A DNA stretch of 64,000 nt. Origin: Allantophomopsis cytisporea. Lineage: Eukaryota > Ascomycota > Leotiomycetes > Phacidiales > Phacidiaceae. The position numbers and the translations under genes are program-made. Under the pieces are notes generated by a model, which saw only the letters and a list, made by a program, of their open reading frames with translations, did not search any database and had not been told where the DNA came from. The stretch is taken from contig CP103024.1 of the NCBI GenBank assembly GCA_024752435.1, positions 682,001 to 746,000 of the forward strand, read 5' to 3'. Shown here in pieces: positions 47,869 to 59,669 of this stretch. The number at the start of each line of letters is the position of its first letter. Positions within the stretch are counted from its first letter, which is position 1.

Positions 47869-50476
47869 ATGCAAATGAGTCTGACTGATCATTCTGGCCC
47901 TTCAGGCATAGGGCCTGAGCTCGAGAGTTCCTCGCACCAACTTTCCAGCGGAGAATCGCTTTCTCCTCATAGTGCAGTACATCAGCAAGGTGTTAATCAG
48001 ATGTGTGCAAGGAATGGACCTCCTGATGATACACGCGGTCCAGCACGACGAAGAGCTTGTGAACCATGCCGGCGATTAAAGGTCCAATGCCATTACGATT
48101 CCTCATCCGCTACAATATGTAAAAGGTGTATGAAGTTTGACCGCAAGTGCGAGGTTACCCCTCGCCGACGTCGTCACATGAGAGTAAAAAAGGATCCTGC
48201 TTCAGAGCTCGAAAAGAAAATCAAAGCTTTGACAACCAGTCTTAACACCATCAAGGGTCATCCTTATTCAAACAGCACCTATGGTTCTATGTCAAAGATT
48301 GATGGAAATTCAGCAGGTTCTGAAAAGGCTATAGCTTCATTGCCGCAAGATCCCTTGTCGGAGCTGAGGACTCACATTTCTGTTCGGGACTCTCTCGGTT
48401 TATACGAGAAAGTCAGTATTCCTCGCGGGACTCCATCAGTGGTAAGGGATGTCGCTGATTGCAACTATAAACTTTGGACTGATAGATTATAAGACCATAG
48501 CAGCTGCCTCGTTTGAACACAAAACATCATTAAGCCAGCCTGCGGTTGCTTCCAAGCGTATAGCACAACCTAGCGATATCTTTCGAGATGACACAATATC
48601 AATTGAGACCGCCTGGGCCACGTATGAACATTTTGTCAAGTTTATGCTCCCTCAATTTCCGATAATCGAGATCCCCAAAACCTTGACAGCAGTCGCATGC
48701 CGAGAACACAAGCCTATCCTTTTCTTAGCTATTGCAAACGCTGCGTCTAGAATACACCCTGTAGAAACTCAACGTGAAATCAATGTGCGGCTCACAAGAA
48801 TATTAGCGGAAAGGATACTTATAGTTGGAGAAAAATCACTTGAGTTGATACAAGCTGTCCAAATCGCCTCAATATGGAACTACCCACCTGCACGCCATGA
48901 AGCACTTAAGCACTATCAACTGGTAGGTATCAGTTCACAATATGAAAATGACATTGCTGATTGCTTTGTAGATCCACAACGCTAGTATCATGGCAATCGA
49001 TATGGGCCTAAACAGAAGACGTATTGGTAGCAAGAGGGGGACTGGTTCTGCTGACCACACGCACAATAATTCTTCTCGAACTCCAAGTTATTTAGACCCA
49101 ACCGCATCAGAATGCAGGAGAGCTTGGCTAGGCTGCTATTTTCTGGCGTCACAGTAGGATCGATCTTGTTGCTAGCAATGAACAATCAGGCTGACGTTTT
49201 TGATCTAGGACAGCACAAAAGTATGCCCTCAATCATTCGGTAGAACAAGCTCTAACATTTTTTAATAGCTTGAGAAGAGAGAACTTGATCAGGTGGTCAA
49301 CATGGTTAGAGGACTGTCTAAGTTATTTTGAGGATTCAGAAGATGCCCGACAATCTGATAAAATGCTCTGCCACTGGGTCCGATTACAGCATCTAATGGA
49401 CACTGTAGGAACCCAGCTATCTATTGAGGATCCAAGTGTTTGTAAAAGTCTTGAAGATATAGGCGTCCGACTCACAATCAAAGGCCTTGACAATGAGCTT
49501 GATAGGATTTGTACACGCTCACTTGATCGACCTGGTATGTCATTCTATTCAGTCATTCTTTACCCCAAAGTTATTGATATACATCTGATTGCTCTTAGTC
49601 ACTCTACAACTCGGGGAAGTAATCGTTCGTCTCTATACTCATGAGGTGGCATTACACGCAGGATCAACCGCCGAGTCTGATATGCAACCGCCTTTCACTG
49701 AAGTAGCCTTCAAAGGTATACATTCTACGCAAGCCGAGCAGTTATCAGCTATACATATAGCTAGTCTCTCCACTGTCCTCACAAGCATCCACCAAATTTT
49801 CGAACTATTCCTATCAATACCTGCCGCCGATGTACACAATCTCCCTACTTTTCAATTTTTACGCATAGTGTATGCTGCTGTTGTCCTCGTCAAGATAAGT
49901 ATGAATGCCACGATTCCCAATAGCGCAATCGGTAGGATGTTCAGCATTGAAGACTTCAAAGTCGATTCCAACCTCGATAAGCTCATGATTTTATTCAAAG
50001 AAGCTGCCATGGATGACCGCTGCCCAGACGCCACAAAGTTCAGATCTGTTATTGGTGTCCTCAGGTCTATCTATCTAAAAAAAATCCTCCACAAGCCTAT
50101 GTCAGGCAGCGCAGGATTCTCCCCTTGGCAGCACAACAGTACTTTACACCCTGCATTTCAACAGCCTTCTATTTCCATTCAAACTTTCAGCAAAACCGGG
50201 GAAGTTCACTCAATAATGAATGTGTCTGACGAAGACAACTCGTTGAGGCTTCTAAGTGATGCTGCTGCGGTAGAGCAGCAGAGCCTCGAAATGACTCCCT
50301 CGTTATATTTGCCGACAGATACAACTATGAGTGACGTATTTGACTTTCAATCTATGAATTTAAATTTCAATAGTGCGAGCTTTGGAAGTCTTTTCAATGG
50401 AGATTTTGAGACTCTTTTTTCGGGATCTGGACTTTCCGGAGTTACGGATATGCAAGACGAGCGTATGGATGGTTAG
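47869..50476 (+). CDS. Zn2Cys6 fungal transcription factor
   Basis: A nuclear DNA-binding regulator of unknown target. The five exons I infer are 47869-48441, 48494-48922, 48972-49153, 49269-49534 and 49599-50476, about 775 residues. The first junction relies on an AAG acceptor and the third intron is longer (115 nt), so both are less certain. The binuclear zinc cluster is complete, with Cys64, 67, 74, 84, 87 and 94 in the order C-x2-C-x6-C-x9-C-x2-C-x6-C, followed by a basic linker (RRRRHMRVKK) and a likely short coiled coil (LEKKIKALTTSLNTI). The rest follows the alpha-helical fungal factor pattern: FVKFMLPQFPIIEIP, CRRAWLGCYFLAS and IRWSTWLEDCLSYFE. The C-terminal 100 residues are acidic and Ser/Phe/Asn-rich, as in activation domains. 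No gene cluster around it suggests a pathway. Confidence 0.85.
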
Positions 50477-51339
50477 GGTGGAGTTTATGCAGCGAAATCT
50501 CTTGTCCAGAAGCAATCAGCTAGATGAGATATCCGCGCTTCATAAATAAAGCGACTGCTGGCTGCGGTTTAATGTTGTTTCTTCGGTGTATATTTGTATT
50601 CTCAAAATTCTTACTCCAAGTACTTGATGAAGTATTGATACGTTAAGCTCTGAACGTCTCAAAGCTTAAACTAAATGTTCGTACACTAGGCCTGATTTAT
50701 AACTCTGATCATAAGACAGACCAAGGCCAGCGATATAGCCCGTGATTCTGAATTTTCCATCCGACCCGGAGGGCAATCACAAGAATGATTGTGGTCCTAT
50801 TTGACCGAGTTCTTTATAGCTGACAAGATTCATACTGGCAAAAGAATGTTGAGAACTATGATAAAGAAACACAAATAGTGATTTGGTATCCATGATACTT
50901 TTGAAACTGTTCGTTTTCCCCCCAGAAGTACGCACACCTGCACCAAGTTCATTTTGTTCTGGAAGCTAGTCACGATACTTTGTCGGGTGCAGATATGAGC
51001 AGCTAAATCCTATATGAGCGATGATGGGTCCTTCACCTACCGCTCGATTGGTGTGAAACGACCTGATCACGGAGACAAAGAGCTCTGATTTGCTTGTACA
51101 TATCTTCTTGAGGGTAGACGTGAATGATTACACTAATAAGCAGTAGAGATAAAACGAATTCCTGTAGTAGTAGCTAACCTACTTGGTTCAGCAGATACCT
51201 TAGACTAATGTACCTACATAACCCTTCAGGTACTTAGGTACCTTATTGTGAGCATTCCCCTTTAGGAAAGACCACCAGCCTCCTCTACCTTCTTCAAATA
51301 CTGTAATATCTCCTTCACATTCACAACAGCAGTGTGGGC
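50477..51339. other. Intergenic, nothing recognised
   Basis: The 3' side of the Zn2Cys6 gene up to the SINE-like element. It contains several TACCTA/GGTACTTAGGTACC-type short palindromic motifs near 51230. No gene is seen. Confidence 0.5.
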
Positions 51340-51495
51340 GGCCGTTTGGCGCAACGGTTCAGGTCAAAGCACTGCTGTGAGGAGGTTCCGAGTTCGAGTT
51401 CGAAAGTAAAGACCCTGGGGGTCTTTCTGTAGCAACTATGCTATTCGCAACCGGGGCGAATAGCTTAGTTGTGAGTCTTTTACCTTTTTTTTTTT
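51340..51495 (+). mobile_element. tRNA-derived SINE-like Pol III element
   Basis: The A-box TGGCGCAACGG (51347-51357) fits the TRGYNNANNGG consensus exactly. Starting 44 nt later, AGTTCGAGTTC (51391-51401) fits the B-box at nine of eleven positions; this is the spacing in an intronless tRNA. The would-be D, anticodon and T arms do not fold properly, so it is not a working tRNA. After this head come two strong hairpins, AAAGACCC/GGGTCTTT (51408-51426) and a 14-bp stem with one T-T mismatch (51433-51471), whose inner arm is GCTATTCG/CGAATAGC. Eleven T residues (51485-51495) would terminate Pol III. A degenerate tRNA head plus unrelated body plus T-run fits a SINE. I see no target-site duplication and no second copy here, so a lone structured ncRNA gene is the alternative. 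Confidence 0.6.
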
Positions 51496-52030
51496 GGACT
51501 TTCATTTTCTTTTACTATTTCGTTCACTTATTTACTACTTCTCTTTATATATGACTTCGGTGAAGTTGGTTTCAATGTCTTTTCACATTTAAGCCGTGGT
51601 GTATGAAAGAGTTTCGCTCATATCGTGAGGTGCTTTTTAACTATAGTTTCGGGGCTTATTCCATTTTAACAGTTTATGATATCACATTGCAATTCTTTTT
51701 CTTTCTGCTGTTGATGCACATGATGTAACAAGAAGCTCCAGAGAAGATGTGCTGTATATGCTTCGAAGTGTCATTTGGGTCACCTGTCTTTCGAAACTGA
51801 CACTCGAAAATGTTTGAAAGATATACAGCTCTGGATTTTGAAAACTAAAATGCTTCCAAATATACAAAATTAAATTCAGCTCCTGAGTTAACTCCACAAT
51901 CACAAGTATTCATTTTGCGTTTTAGCAGCTGTTAAAATTTAGGTGGTCCATTGCAGCACATCCGGATAAGTCAAACAACATCTATATGACAGGGAGATAA
52001 CATGATATAATTACGTATTATCTAACATTA
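51496..52030. other. Intergenic, nothing recognised
   Basis: AT-rich sequence between the SINE-like element and the 3' end of the nuclease gene. Confidence 0.5.
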
Positions 52031-53197
52031 TCAGCTTCTACGAAGCTTGTTAACATCTAGCACTAAGTAAAGAGGTACATGATCACTGTGTCCTCGATCT
52101 GCTGGAGTATCTAATATATCGGCTCCCAGCAACAGCCCAGGAACAGACACCAAAGACCTGGATGCAATAATCAAATCAACTCGGTCACAACTGGCTCCCC
52201 ACTGATGATTCCTCCCTCGATATGTATATTTTCGTTCGTCACCTTTGCAATACCTGAACGTATCAATACCCTGCATCCCACTATGAAAGAATTTCTCATT
52301 GAAATCTTCTCGGTTTCTCACATGTTGCTGGCCAAGTCTGATCCCAGGATACCCGTCCAAGTGATTCCTAGCAATGTTCATATCACCGACCAATATGACA
52401 CACTTTCCCTGCCTCTCATAGTTCAAGACTTCTCCCAACATCAGCTCGTGAAAGGCTCTTTTTCGGTCATGTCGTGTCCCGACAACCTCTCCACTATTCG
52501 AATCCCGGTACGGATTCTCTGTGCCATTGACCCAGTATCCGTTAATGATCACTAGCCCGTTCTTCATTTCGGTGACCAACACTCTACCCTCACGATCCCA
52601 TCCAACCTCTCTGCAATCCTCTACCTCAGCAAGAAAGTCGTCGCGAATGAAGGTAGCCACGCCATAAAGCTTCCCGCCAAATCCTTTTGCGTTAAATTTG
52701 TCACGTGGAAGACAGTAATGGGCTGTGTAACCGGGTCCATCATCACTTCGTCCGTTTCCATTAGCAGCATGCTCAAGTGTGCGTTGCGTTGCCTCATCCT
52801 TCGGGTTAATCTTAACCTCTTGGAGACAGAAGAATTGCGGATAGTTGTTTTTTTGAAGGATATTGCGGAACGAGTAGTGTGGATTGCTGGTTTGAGAAAT
52901 AGGCGCGAAGAATGAGGTTATGGGTTTTTGGAGAAATGCTGCTACTCCGTTTACGTTCCAGGAAAAGATGACTAGGGCCTCAGGTTGCTCTTGACGCTGG
53001 CTCCCAAGATTATTTGCTGTTGGCAATGATTCGGAGACTGACTGATGGAGAAACTTGCGGCGTAACGGCGGAGGGCTGATGTCTCCTCCTTCTTCGCGGG
53101 GATGCTTTCGCATATCTGATGATATAAAGAGTCGTTGTAGAGTTTTGATAACTGGACTCGGTACTGTGCATACCCTCCAATAGCTTTTCAAAATCAT
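52031..53197 (-). CDS. AP endonuclease-like protein (ExoIII/EEP family)
   Basis: A member of the endonuclease/exonuclease/phosphatase superfamily most like exonuclease III/Ape1, which cleaves DNA at abasic sites. It is a single exon of 388 residues. The ATG at 53197 gives a basic, hydrophobic N-terminus (MILKSYWRVCTVPSP…) that could be a mitochondrial presequence; the ATG at codon 29 is an alternative start. Catalytic positions are visible: Asn81 in SWNVNG, Glu127 in CLQEVKI, Tyr221 in INGYWVN, Asp272 and Asn274 in GDMNIA, Asp338 in CDRVDLI, and Asp372-His373 in HSDHVP. The spacing includes insertions relative to Ape1 (around 130-165). There is no GRF zinc finger as in Apn2. Activity is likely because all metal and phosphate ligands are kept; the in vivo substrate is not shown. 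Confidence 0.88.
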   Translation of the reverse strand: MILKSYWRVCTVPSPVIKTLQRLFISSDMRKHPREEGGDISPPPLRRKFLHQSVSESLPTANNLGSQRQEQPEALVIFSWNVNGVAAFLQKPITSFFAPISQTSNPHYSFRNILQKNNYPQFFCLQEVKINPKDEATQRTLEHAANGNGRSDDGPGYTAHYCLPRDKFNAKGFGGKLYGVATFIRDDFLAEVEDCREVGWDREGRVLVTEMKNGLVIINGYWVNGTENPYRDSNSGEVVGTRHDRKRAFHELMLGEVLNYERQGKCVILVGDMNIARNHLDGYPGIRLGQQHVRNREDFNEKFFHSGMQGIDTFRYCKGDERKYTYRGRNHQWGASCDRVDLIIASRSLVSVPGLLLGADILDTPADRGHSDHVPLYLVLDVNKLRRS

Positions 53198-56100
53198 GAA
53201 GCGGTTTCACAACAATAATGTAGCTGATAAAGATGCGTCGACACTATAGAAGTCGTAGCCAGTATTAAGTTTTGTCACACAACTTGGTGTATGATATACA
53301 AGATGGTTTGTAAATATAGCTGTTAGTGTGCGTTCCATTGCTCTATGCCTGATGTTGAAGCGTCCCTTAAAGGTGGCGTCGGCAATCTGTACAGCCAATC
53401 AGTTTCGGCTGAAGGCAGCACTCTGCATAGGCAACAGTCCCGTCTACCCCTTTCCCTTCCATTGAGTTTCAAAAAGTACAAAAACCAAAAAAAAAACCCC
53501 GACTCACTTACGAAAAATAAATGTTGTTGATGTTACCATGGCTTTCTATGGCTCAAAAAGACTCACAGAGAATCATCAATCGTGTGAGAAATTATCCATG
53601 CTGTCGATCCGACTACCCAGAAACGTGCAAAACCCCAGCAACTTCGACGTATATATATCACGTCGAGAACATCCTCTATTTCCCTATGTTTATCCAGAGA
53701 TATCGTCTTGAATGTGTGGTATTTCGCATTGAGGAAATGGTATCTCGGGGCAAACATGTTACTATGGCTTGGCTCCAATAACTTTTCCAGTTGCCAAATT
53801 TCGCATATCTCTTCATTTCAAATTTCATGTTCAACTGCTCGTAGACATTCAACATTACCTATGAGCCAACTCACCTCAGAGTTGCCCTCCCTATCTGTTG
53901 AATGCCACGTTTGAAGATATATCATGGCCACACCGTAGATCTGCGCTGCCGAACGGACTGGTCGTAGTACATGAAGAGGAGTGAAGTTAGAAATTACTTG
54001 ATTACAGATGAGCTCATTGAAAGATTCAATATGGCACACCAACGACGGTGAACATATGACCCAATGCCTCTTCAACTTCTCAAAACAACAAAATATAATT
54101 CGGCACGCTATCATTTGTCAACTTATGAGTTGCATACTAATCTTCTCACATGATATACCGATAATCGTTCTCCCCTACGTTGAACTTCATCATTTGCCAC
54201 ATGAGCCTCATAGATATCTATTACCGCTAGTGAGAATTATCACGTGTATTTAGAGCGGACTCATACCGGGTGATGGAGACGACATCGATAATCTTCCACC
54301 ACTCTCGTATATCGATTCAATGTGTCGACGCTACTTCTCTCTGTAGCACATCGCAGTAAGGGGAACTGTGATTCGATATTCTTGACCTGACACTTGCAGC
54401 AATGGTAGGGAAGTGTACTCACTCAGTGAGCCTAATGTTCATGCGATGTCATGTCTCGGAGAACCTAAGTTGATGTCGAGAGCCTTAGATAAGGTTATGT
54501 CACATTTCAGAGCTCTCATAAATAGCTTTCTCTCCAACAGAACATATGTTGACCTCTTGACGTCAGCTTATGACGCGTCCCGTAAATAGTTCAAGTTGTC
54601 CCAGCCGTAGTCCTTGGATGCCTGATCTTGATCTTTCAAGAGTCCTCCAGACAACTAATACTTGCTTAGACACATGGCCATGTAGACATCACTAGCTCCT
54701 GGATATAGGCTGAACTCGAAGCCTGACATATTGTCATTTATCAGCTCTCAGACTCTCGAAAACATTGTGCAGCATAAATTTATTGAACGAATGAATTGGA
54801 AGACTTCAAGATCAAAGTATTAATATTACCGTTCAGTTCTCATTCATATAAATATTTGGCGTACTTTGCGAGCTACCTAGACATTTCATGATGAATTGAA
54901 GCATGAAAAAAGAAGGCCAGAACCATAATGAGCTACTTTCCGTCCTCTTTACTCACCGACTAAAGCCAGCGGGCGCCACAAATAGTCTCACGCAAAGATC
55001 ATGTCTTGATAGAGCATAAATATTAGCACACTCTTGTAAAATGATAGAAAGCATTTGACATTGAACAGAGTATACCTCACTGCGCATACGCAGAATCACT
55101 TTCGGACACTCCGATCCCTCATCCACAAATCTATACAGACTGCTTCCTCCTCTGGACCAGTTCGTTGTACTTGAAGTCATGAATCAGTATGTGAAATCTT
55201 CTCTCAAAGAGTATCATACCAATCGGTTGGGCCGAAAGCTTAGAAGCTCCATCAAAATTCATTATATCATTCCTCTCCAAAATCAATTCCAAGTTTTAGT
55301 CCCACGAATCAATTGCGAGTTCTTTGGCTCAGACTCACCTGTAGTTAGAAGACCCTTCAGAACAACTAAAAATCCATCAGCTCGACATGGTCTCTCATAA
55401 TATCAAAAACCCTAGTGATGTTGTGGATAACGTCAGTCTTGCCTCGGCATGGAAGTTTTTGCGAAAGCGTAAGACCCAAGATCCTGGTTGAAAGTATATT
55501 GAATTATGGTACTGTGGGGCTGTTTTCGTAGAAACCTGGTTTTGAGAATTGCATAACTCTCCAGACCCACCATAGATATACCAAGACTGTTGATCATTGT
55601 ACATCCGTCAGGAAATGCATATGTTTTAATGACTTTGTACATATATCTCAACGATTACATAGCTTCCGGTAGCTATAGCCGTACATAACCCCCGCAATCC
55701 TGCACAGTTATATGGCCACTAACAATCGAAAGCTCTTTAGAAACTGCATAGCTCTTACATATTTTCTCAATAAGAACAGGCTTTCCTATTCGACGGAATT
55801 TGGACATGGCAATGGCATAAAAATACACCTTTTTGTTGATATACAATCCATCAGAATACATGATTTCGGGCACCGACGCATAAAACCGTTGACACAAGAG
55901 CCTTCTGAATGACCTCAAAGATAAGAGAATAAGCGGGGAGAAAGGATTAAAAAAGAATGAAAGAAAGAAAAAGTAGAAAAAAGAAAAGATATCATACGTC
56001 TTTACATTTCGTATACGCTTAACCTTGTAATTCGCTCTAGCTACGAGAATCAATAATAACTGTTGTAATGCGTTACAGTCAGCAAGCAATTCATAAGCCA

Positions 56101-58248
56101 AAACGAACCAGATTAATATCGGCGGGAAGACCGTGCATGATACGCGGGAGCTTGATCCGCAAGTTATCGTTCTAACGGTCAAGGATGTATACAAGCCATG
56201 AGGCTTTTCTAAGCTTTCTCAGCTCAGCTTGGCAGGGCTCACGATGGGACAACATCAAATATCTCTCCACAGAAGAACCCCTTCTCTGTCTCACACAGAG
56301 CAAAGCCACCTCAATATATGCTGGAGCGTTGATTTCGCCACCTGCAGTTGCTCGTCATACCACAACGACGAGTGAACTTGCTCGGAGCTAGCCCATGTCA
56401 GAAGACAGGATCTTCGAAGGCCCTCAGTCCAGCCTCCTTCCAATTCCTACTGCGCGCCACAGTGATGCATTGCGACAATTCCGGTCTCCGAGGACCGAAG
56501 AAGCTCCAAGAAAGTACCACAGATAACACGAGTTACGATGATAGTGTGAGTGTACTTGTTTAATCGTCTAACCACTCATCGGCTGATAGAAGCTGCGAGT
56601 GAGTATGAGAAAGGATGTTCTGCATGCACGAGTGGCATGTATGTGCGGTGGAGATGATATTTAGTCCAGGAAATCATTCACGGTACTAGCCGTAGAAACA
56701 TAACGGTTACCCCCTAAATATACCATAAGCTTGTATATACTCTTAAGTTCCCGCAACTCTCCACAAACTCCGGGCTAGAACGGGAGTTAATGAGCGGCGT
56801 ACCCGGATGTCTTACGTAGATGCCCCGTACACGTATCCCTACAGAACCCTTTCTCGTGAGTCCGTTCTCCATTTATAACCCACCCAATATGGATGCAAAA
56901 TAAGTTATAGATTGAATATAGATTACATCTACTCCGTAAATTGTACCCTGAGCCATCGGATCCATAGGGGCGACGCCCGAAAAAACATATCTCAGCCATT
57001 GCACGTTCGGAGGGTTGGAAAAGAGACTTTCGTCTCCACGTGACGCCCGCATATGCAGGACCACCAGGACTAGGCAATACGTTATTGGCGCATTACATGT
57101 GCATATATCTCGCGTGGAAAAAGTGCTTTTACTTTTCCACCAATCACGATATGCACCTGCGAATCAAGAGACAACTACCGCAAAGTTACAAGCCCCCGAT
57201 CCCAACGGTCTGGCACCTTGAGTAATGCTGGAAGAAGGTAGTTCATTAGTACGACTACGGTAAGCATACGCATATTTACTTGCATAACATAGAGTAAGTA
57301 ACAATACAAATATGGCCCTGGCTGCGATCTGATGGGCAGGGTTCAAGCTGTGTACCTGGCGTGCCTGGATCAGCGCTGCCAGGCACTTGGCATTGGAGAT
57401 CAGCTTGGCCACGTACAGAAATACCTCCTTGAAATGGCTACAAAGCCCCGGAGCGAGTTGCTTGAGTGGACGTAGAAGCGCAGTATGGCACATCTTGGCG
57501 GCTTTCCGGAGTTGGCCAATCGACGCAGCGGTAATGTATGTACATACAAGCGACGTAATATACTATACGTCCCATCGGATCGACGGGGAGCTTAACCGCA
57601 TGTGAAGTTCTATGGATGTACTGACAACTGTACTGCCATGGAAGTACGATACTATGGAAGTACGGATCATTACTTCTTTCAACTACAATGCTATGTTCAT
57701 GCACAAGAAACTGCCACTATTCCGCAGACATAAAGTATGTATGTTGTATCATTCTTGGCAGCAGAGCCCCTCGGAGACCAGGGCTTGCAACTCGGGATGA
57801 TTTTGAGAAACCACCCAATAACGTACTATCAATTCATTCTCTGACATGTCGTAAGACCTATGAGATGGTTACTGCATATGATAAGCTCACCGACTCTCAG
57901 AGAGCCTAGGAAATAAGTCTCGAAAACGTGCGCGGTACACTCCTCTGGAGATCGAGGCAGATCGCATAGCCCAGATACAGGTCGTATATGCACGATGTGT
58001 TTGCCTCGTGCGGGTCACCAATAGTGGAGGCAAGGGCACAGTCTTTTACATGGGGAAAGATGAAGAGTTTGGATGACAGCAAAAAAAAAAAAAAAAAAAA
58101 AACAAGACAATAATGCATGACTGCAGAACAAAACGGCTCTATGAACCTCTTAGGAAGGTGGGGCCAATAATGTTGAGCATTCTTCCCCTCACACGTTGGT
58201 ACTTCAAACAACTACTTGGAGTCGACTGGGATGAGGCTCCAAGAATGA
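53198..58248. other. Gene-poor region with no supported gene
   Basis: About 5 kb without a frame I can support as a gene. Frames up to 173 codons (for example 55673-56194 minus) have no recognisable motifs and are biased by low-complexity DNA. The region contains a 22-base A tract at 58081-58102. It separates the nuclease gene (-) from the secreted-protein gene (+), so promoters of both lie at its ends. Confidence 0.55.
58081..58102 (+). repeat. Poly(A) tract, 22 bases
   Basis: An uninterrupted run of 22 A residues about 150 bp upstream of the TATA box of the secreted-protein gene. Confidence 0.95.
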
Positions 58249-58254
58249 TATAAA
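58249..58254 (+). promoter_or_regulatory. TATA box of the secreted-protein gene
   Basis: TATAAA lies 128 bp before the chosen start codon and is followed by a CAA-rich leader typical of strongly expressed fungal genes. This is the clearest TATA-leader arrangement in the window. Confidence 0.5.
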
Positions 58255-58376
58255 GAGGCAGAGCTTCCTCTTGGATAATGGCTATCAGACAATCACCTCT
58301 ACAGTTTCAAACATCATCAACAAAGCTTCAACATCAACAACAAAGATTTCAAATCTCAACCCAAAAACTCTTCAAT

Positions 58377-58901
58377 ATGCAGTTCTCAAACATCAAGGCG
58401 CTTTCTGCCATCCTCTCCCTGGCATCTCTTGCGGCCAGCACTCCACTCCCTGTCGCATCTCGTGCAGCTCTCGACACTGCAGAGATCTACTACCTCTCTA
58501 ACTGCTTCAATAACGTCACCGGAGCCTCCTATGCCGCTGCTGACTATTACGAAGACTACGCTCTCTCCCAGGATGGCGAAACTCCTGATGCAATCGGTAT
58601 CTTCAACGCAGATACGGATCTCGACTACGAGGATGGCACTTGGACTATCACCACACCTTTCAAGCTCAAAGTCGTCATTGGCGAGGATGCCTATACCGCT
58701 GCGGCAGGTACTCTTGTTGGATCCGCCAACAGCAGCACTTTTGCTGGCCCAATGAACTGTTACAGAGAGACTAGAGTTGTCCTCTATGAACCAGAGGCGG
58801 ATGTTAAGTGCTACTCTGACTACGCCTGCACTGATGTACGTTTCTTGCTGTCGACTATGGGTCACTAAGTACTGACATGTGCACAGTCTCAAGAGGATTA
58901 A
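58377..58901 (+). CDS. Small secreted cysteine-containing protein
   Basis: A small, probably secreted protein of unknown function. The two exons are 58377-58835 and 58887-58901 (phase 0); the second adds only SQED before the stop, giving 157 residues. An in-frame ATG exists 33 codons upstream (58278) but would bury the signal peptide, so I chose 58377. Residues 1-20 (MQFSNIKALSAILSLASLAA) form a classic signal peptide with likely cleavage before or near STPLP. The mature protein is about 137 residues with four cysteines (43, 128, 145, 151), which could form two disulfides. It is acidic and aromatic-rich (ADYYEDYALSQ, DLDYEDGTW) and has possible N-glycosylation sites at NVTG and NSST. Small size, cysteines and export fit an effector-like or cell-surface protein, but I recognise no family. 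It is convergent with the ankyrin gene. Confidence 0.8.
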
Positions 58902-59669
58902 GCTGCCTGAGAAGGATATAGAATGGACTGACTTACGATGAACTAAATTACGACGGTGACTTTATCATGGGAAACGATCGGCATTGCATGCGGTTACGAA
59001 TTTGATATTTCAAAAGCTTTTTCAAGTGTTTCATAATGCCTAGATAGAAAAAGAATCGATATTTATTTGATTCACCAAAATCGTTCCACATCTCTCACTT
59101 TCATCCGTTCAACTCTTCTAAGTATTTATCGTCATCCAGTGATTCCTGGTTTCTTGAACATTTGCAGGCTTCAAGGTAAGAATCGCTGGCAAGTTACTCA
59201 GAGCTTCAAGCTGTTCACGTATTCTCGACTTTTTACTATATAACACCTCAATATAACTAAGAATTTTGTTAGAAAATTGAAATACACATCAAAAGGCATA
59301 TAGCTGTGCTCTCCTAACATTCTCCCGTCCCTATGATTGTCTAGACCCTGGCGGCTTATGTAGAAGCTGTAAGAATCCCAGCAGATGAAAGTGGGGGGCA
59401 TCCAGCCTCGCATTGCTGACTTTTTCACATGCACGGTACGACGCCACAATAATAGCATTTCATCGAACTCTAATTCTGGCAGACTTCCAAGATACTCAGA
59501 CATACCACTCGTGGTTCTTGAAGCAAAACTATGCAGGAAGGTTGTAAATATGAATGAGTGGAATATCAGAATTCTAGATGATAAATTATTGGAAATCTCA
59601 CTTCGAGCGCTAAAACTGGTATAAAGCTGATCTACAGCGAAGATCCCGACTTACTTACCACCTCACATC
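58902..59669. other. Convergent intergenic region
   Basis: Between the secreted-protein and ankyrin genes. A 101-codon minus-strand frame (59198-59503) has no recognisable similarity and is not supported as a gene. Confidence 0.5.

Noticed and set aside
51340..51412. Functional tRNA gene
   Set aside because: A- and B-boxes are present at the right spacing, but the D, anticodon and T stems do not pair and the two ends do not form an acceptor stem, so it is better described as tRNA-derived.
58278..58376. Upstream in-frame start for the secreted protein
   Set aside because: It adds 33 Gln/Ser-rich residues before a textbook signal peptide, so the downstream ATG at 58377 is preferred.
59198..59503. 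101-codon minus-strand frame downstream of the ankyrin gene
   Set aside because: It has an ATG and a soluble-looking composition but no recognisable similarity, and an overlapping opposite frame is equally open.
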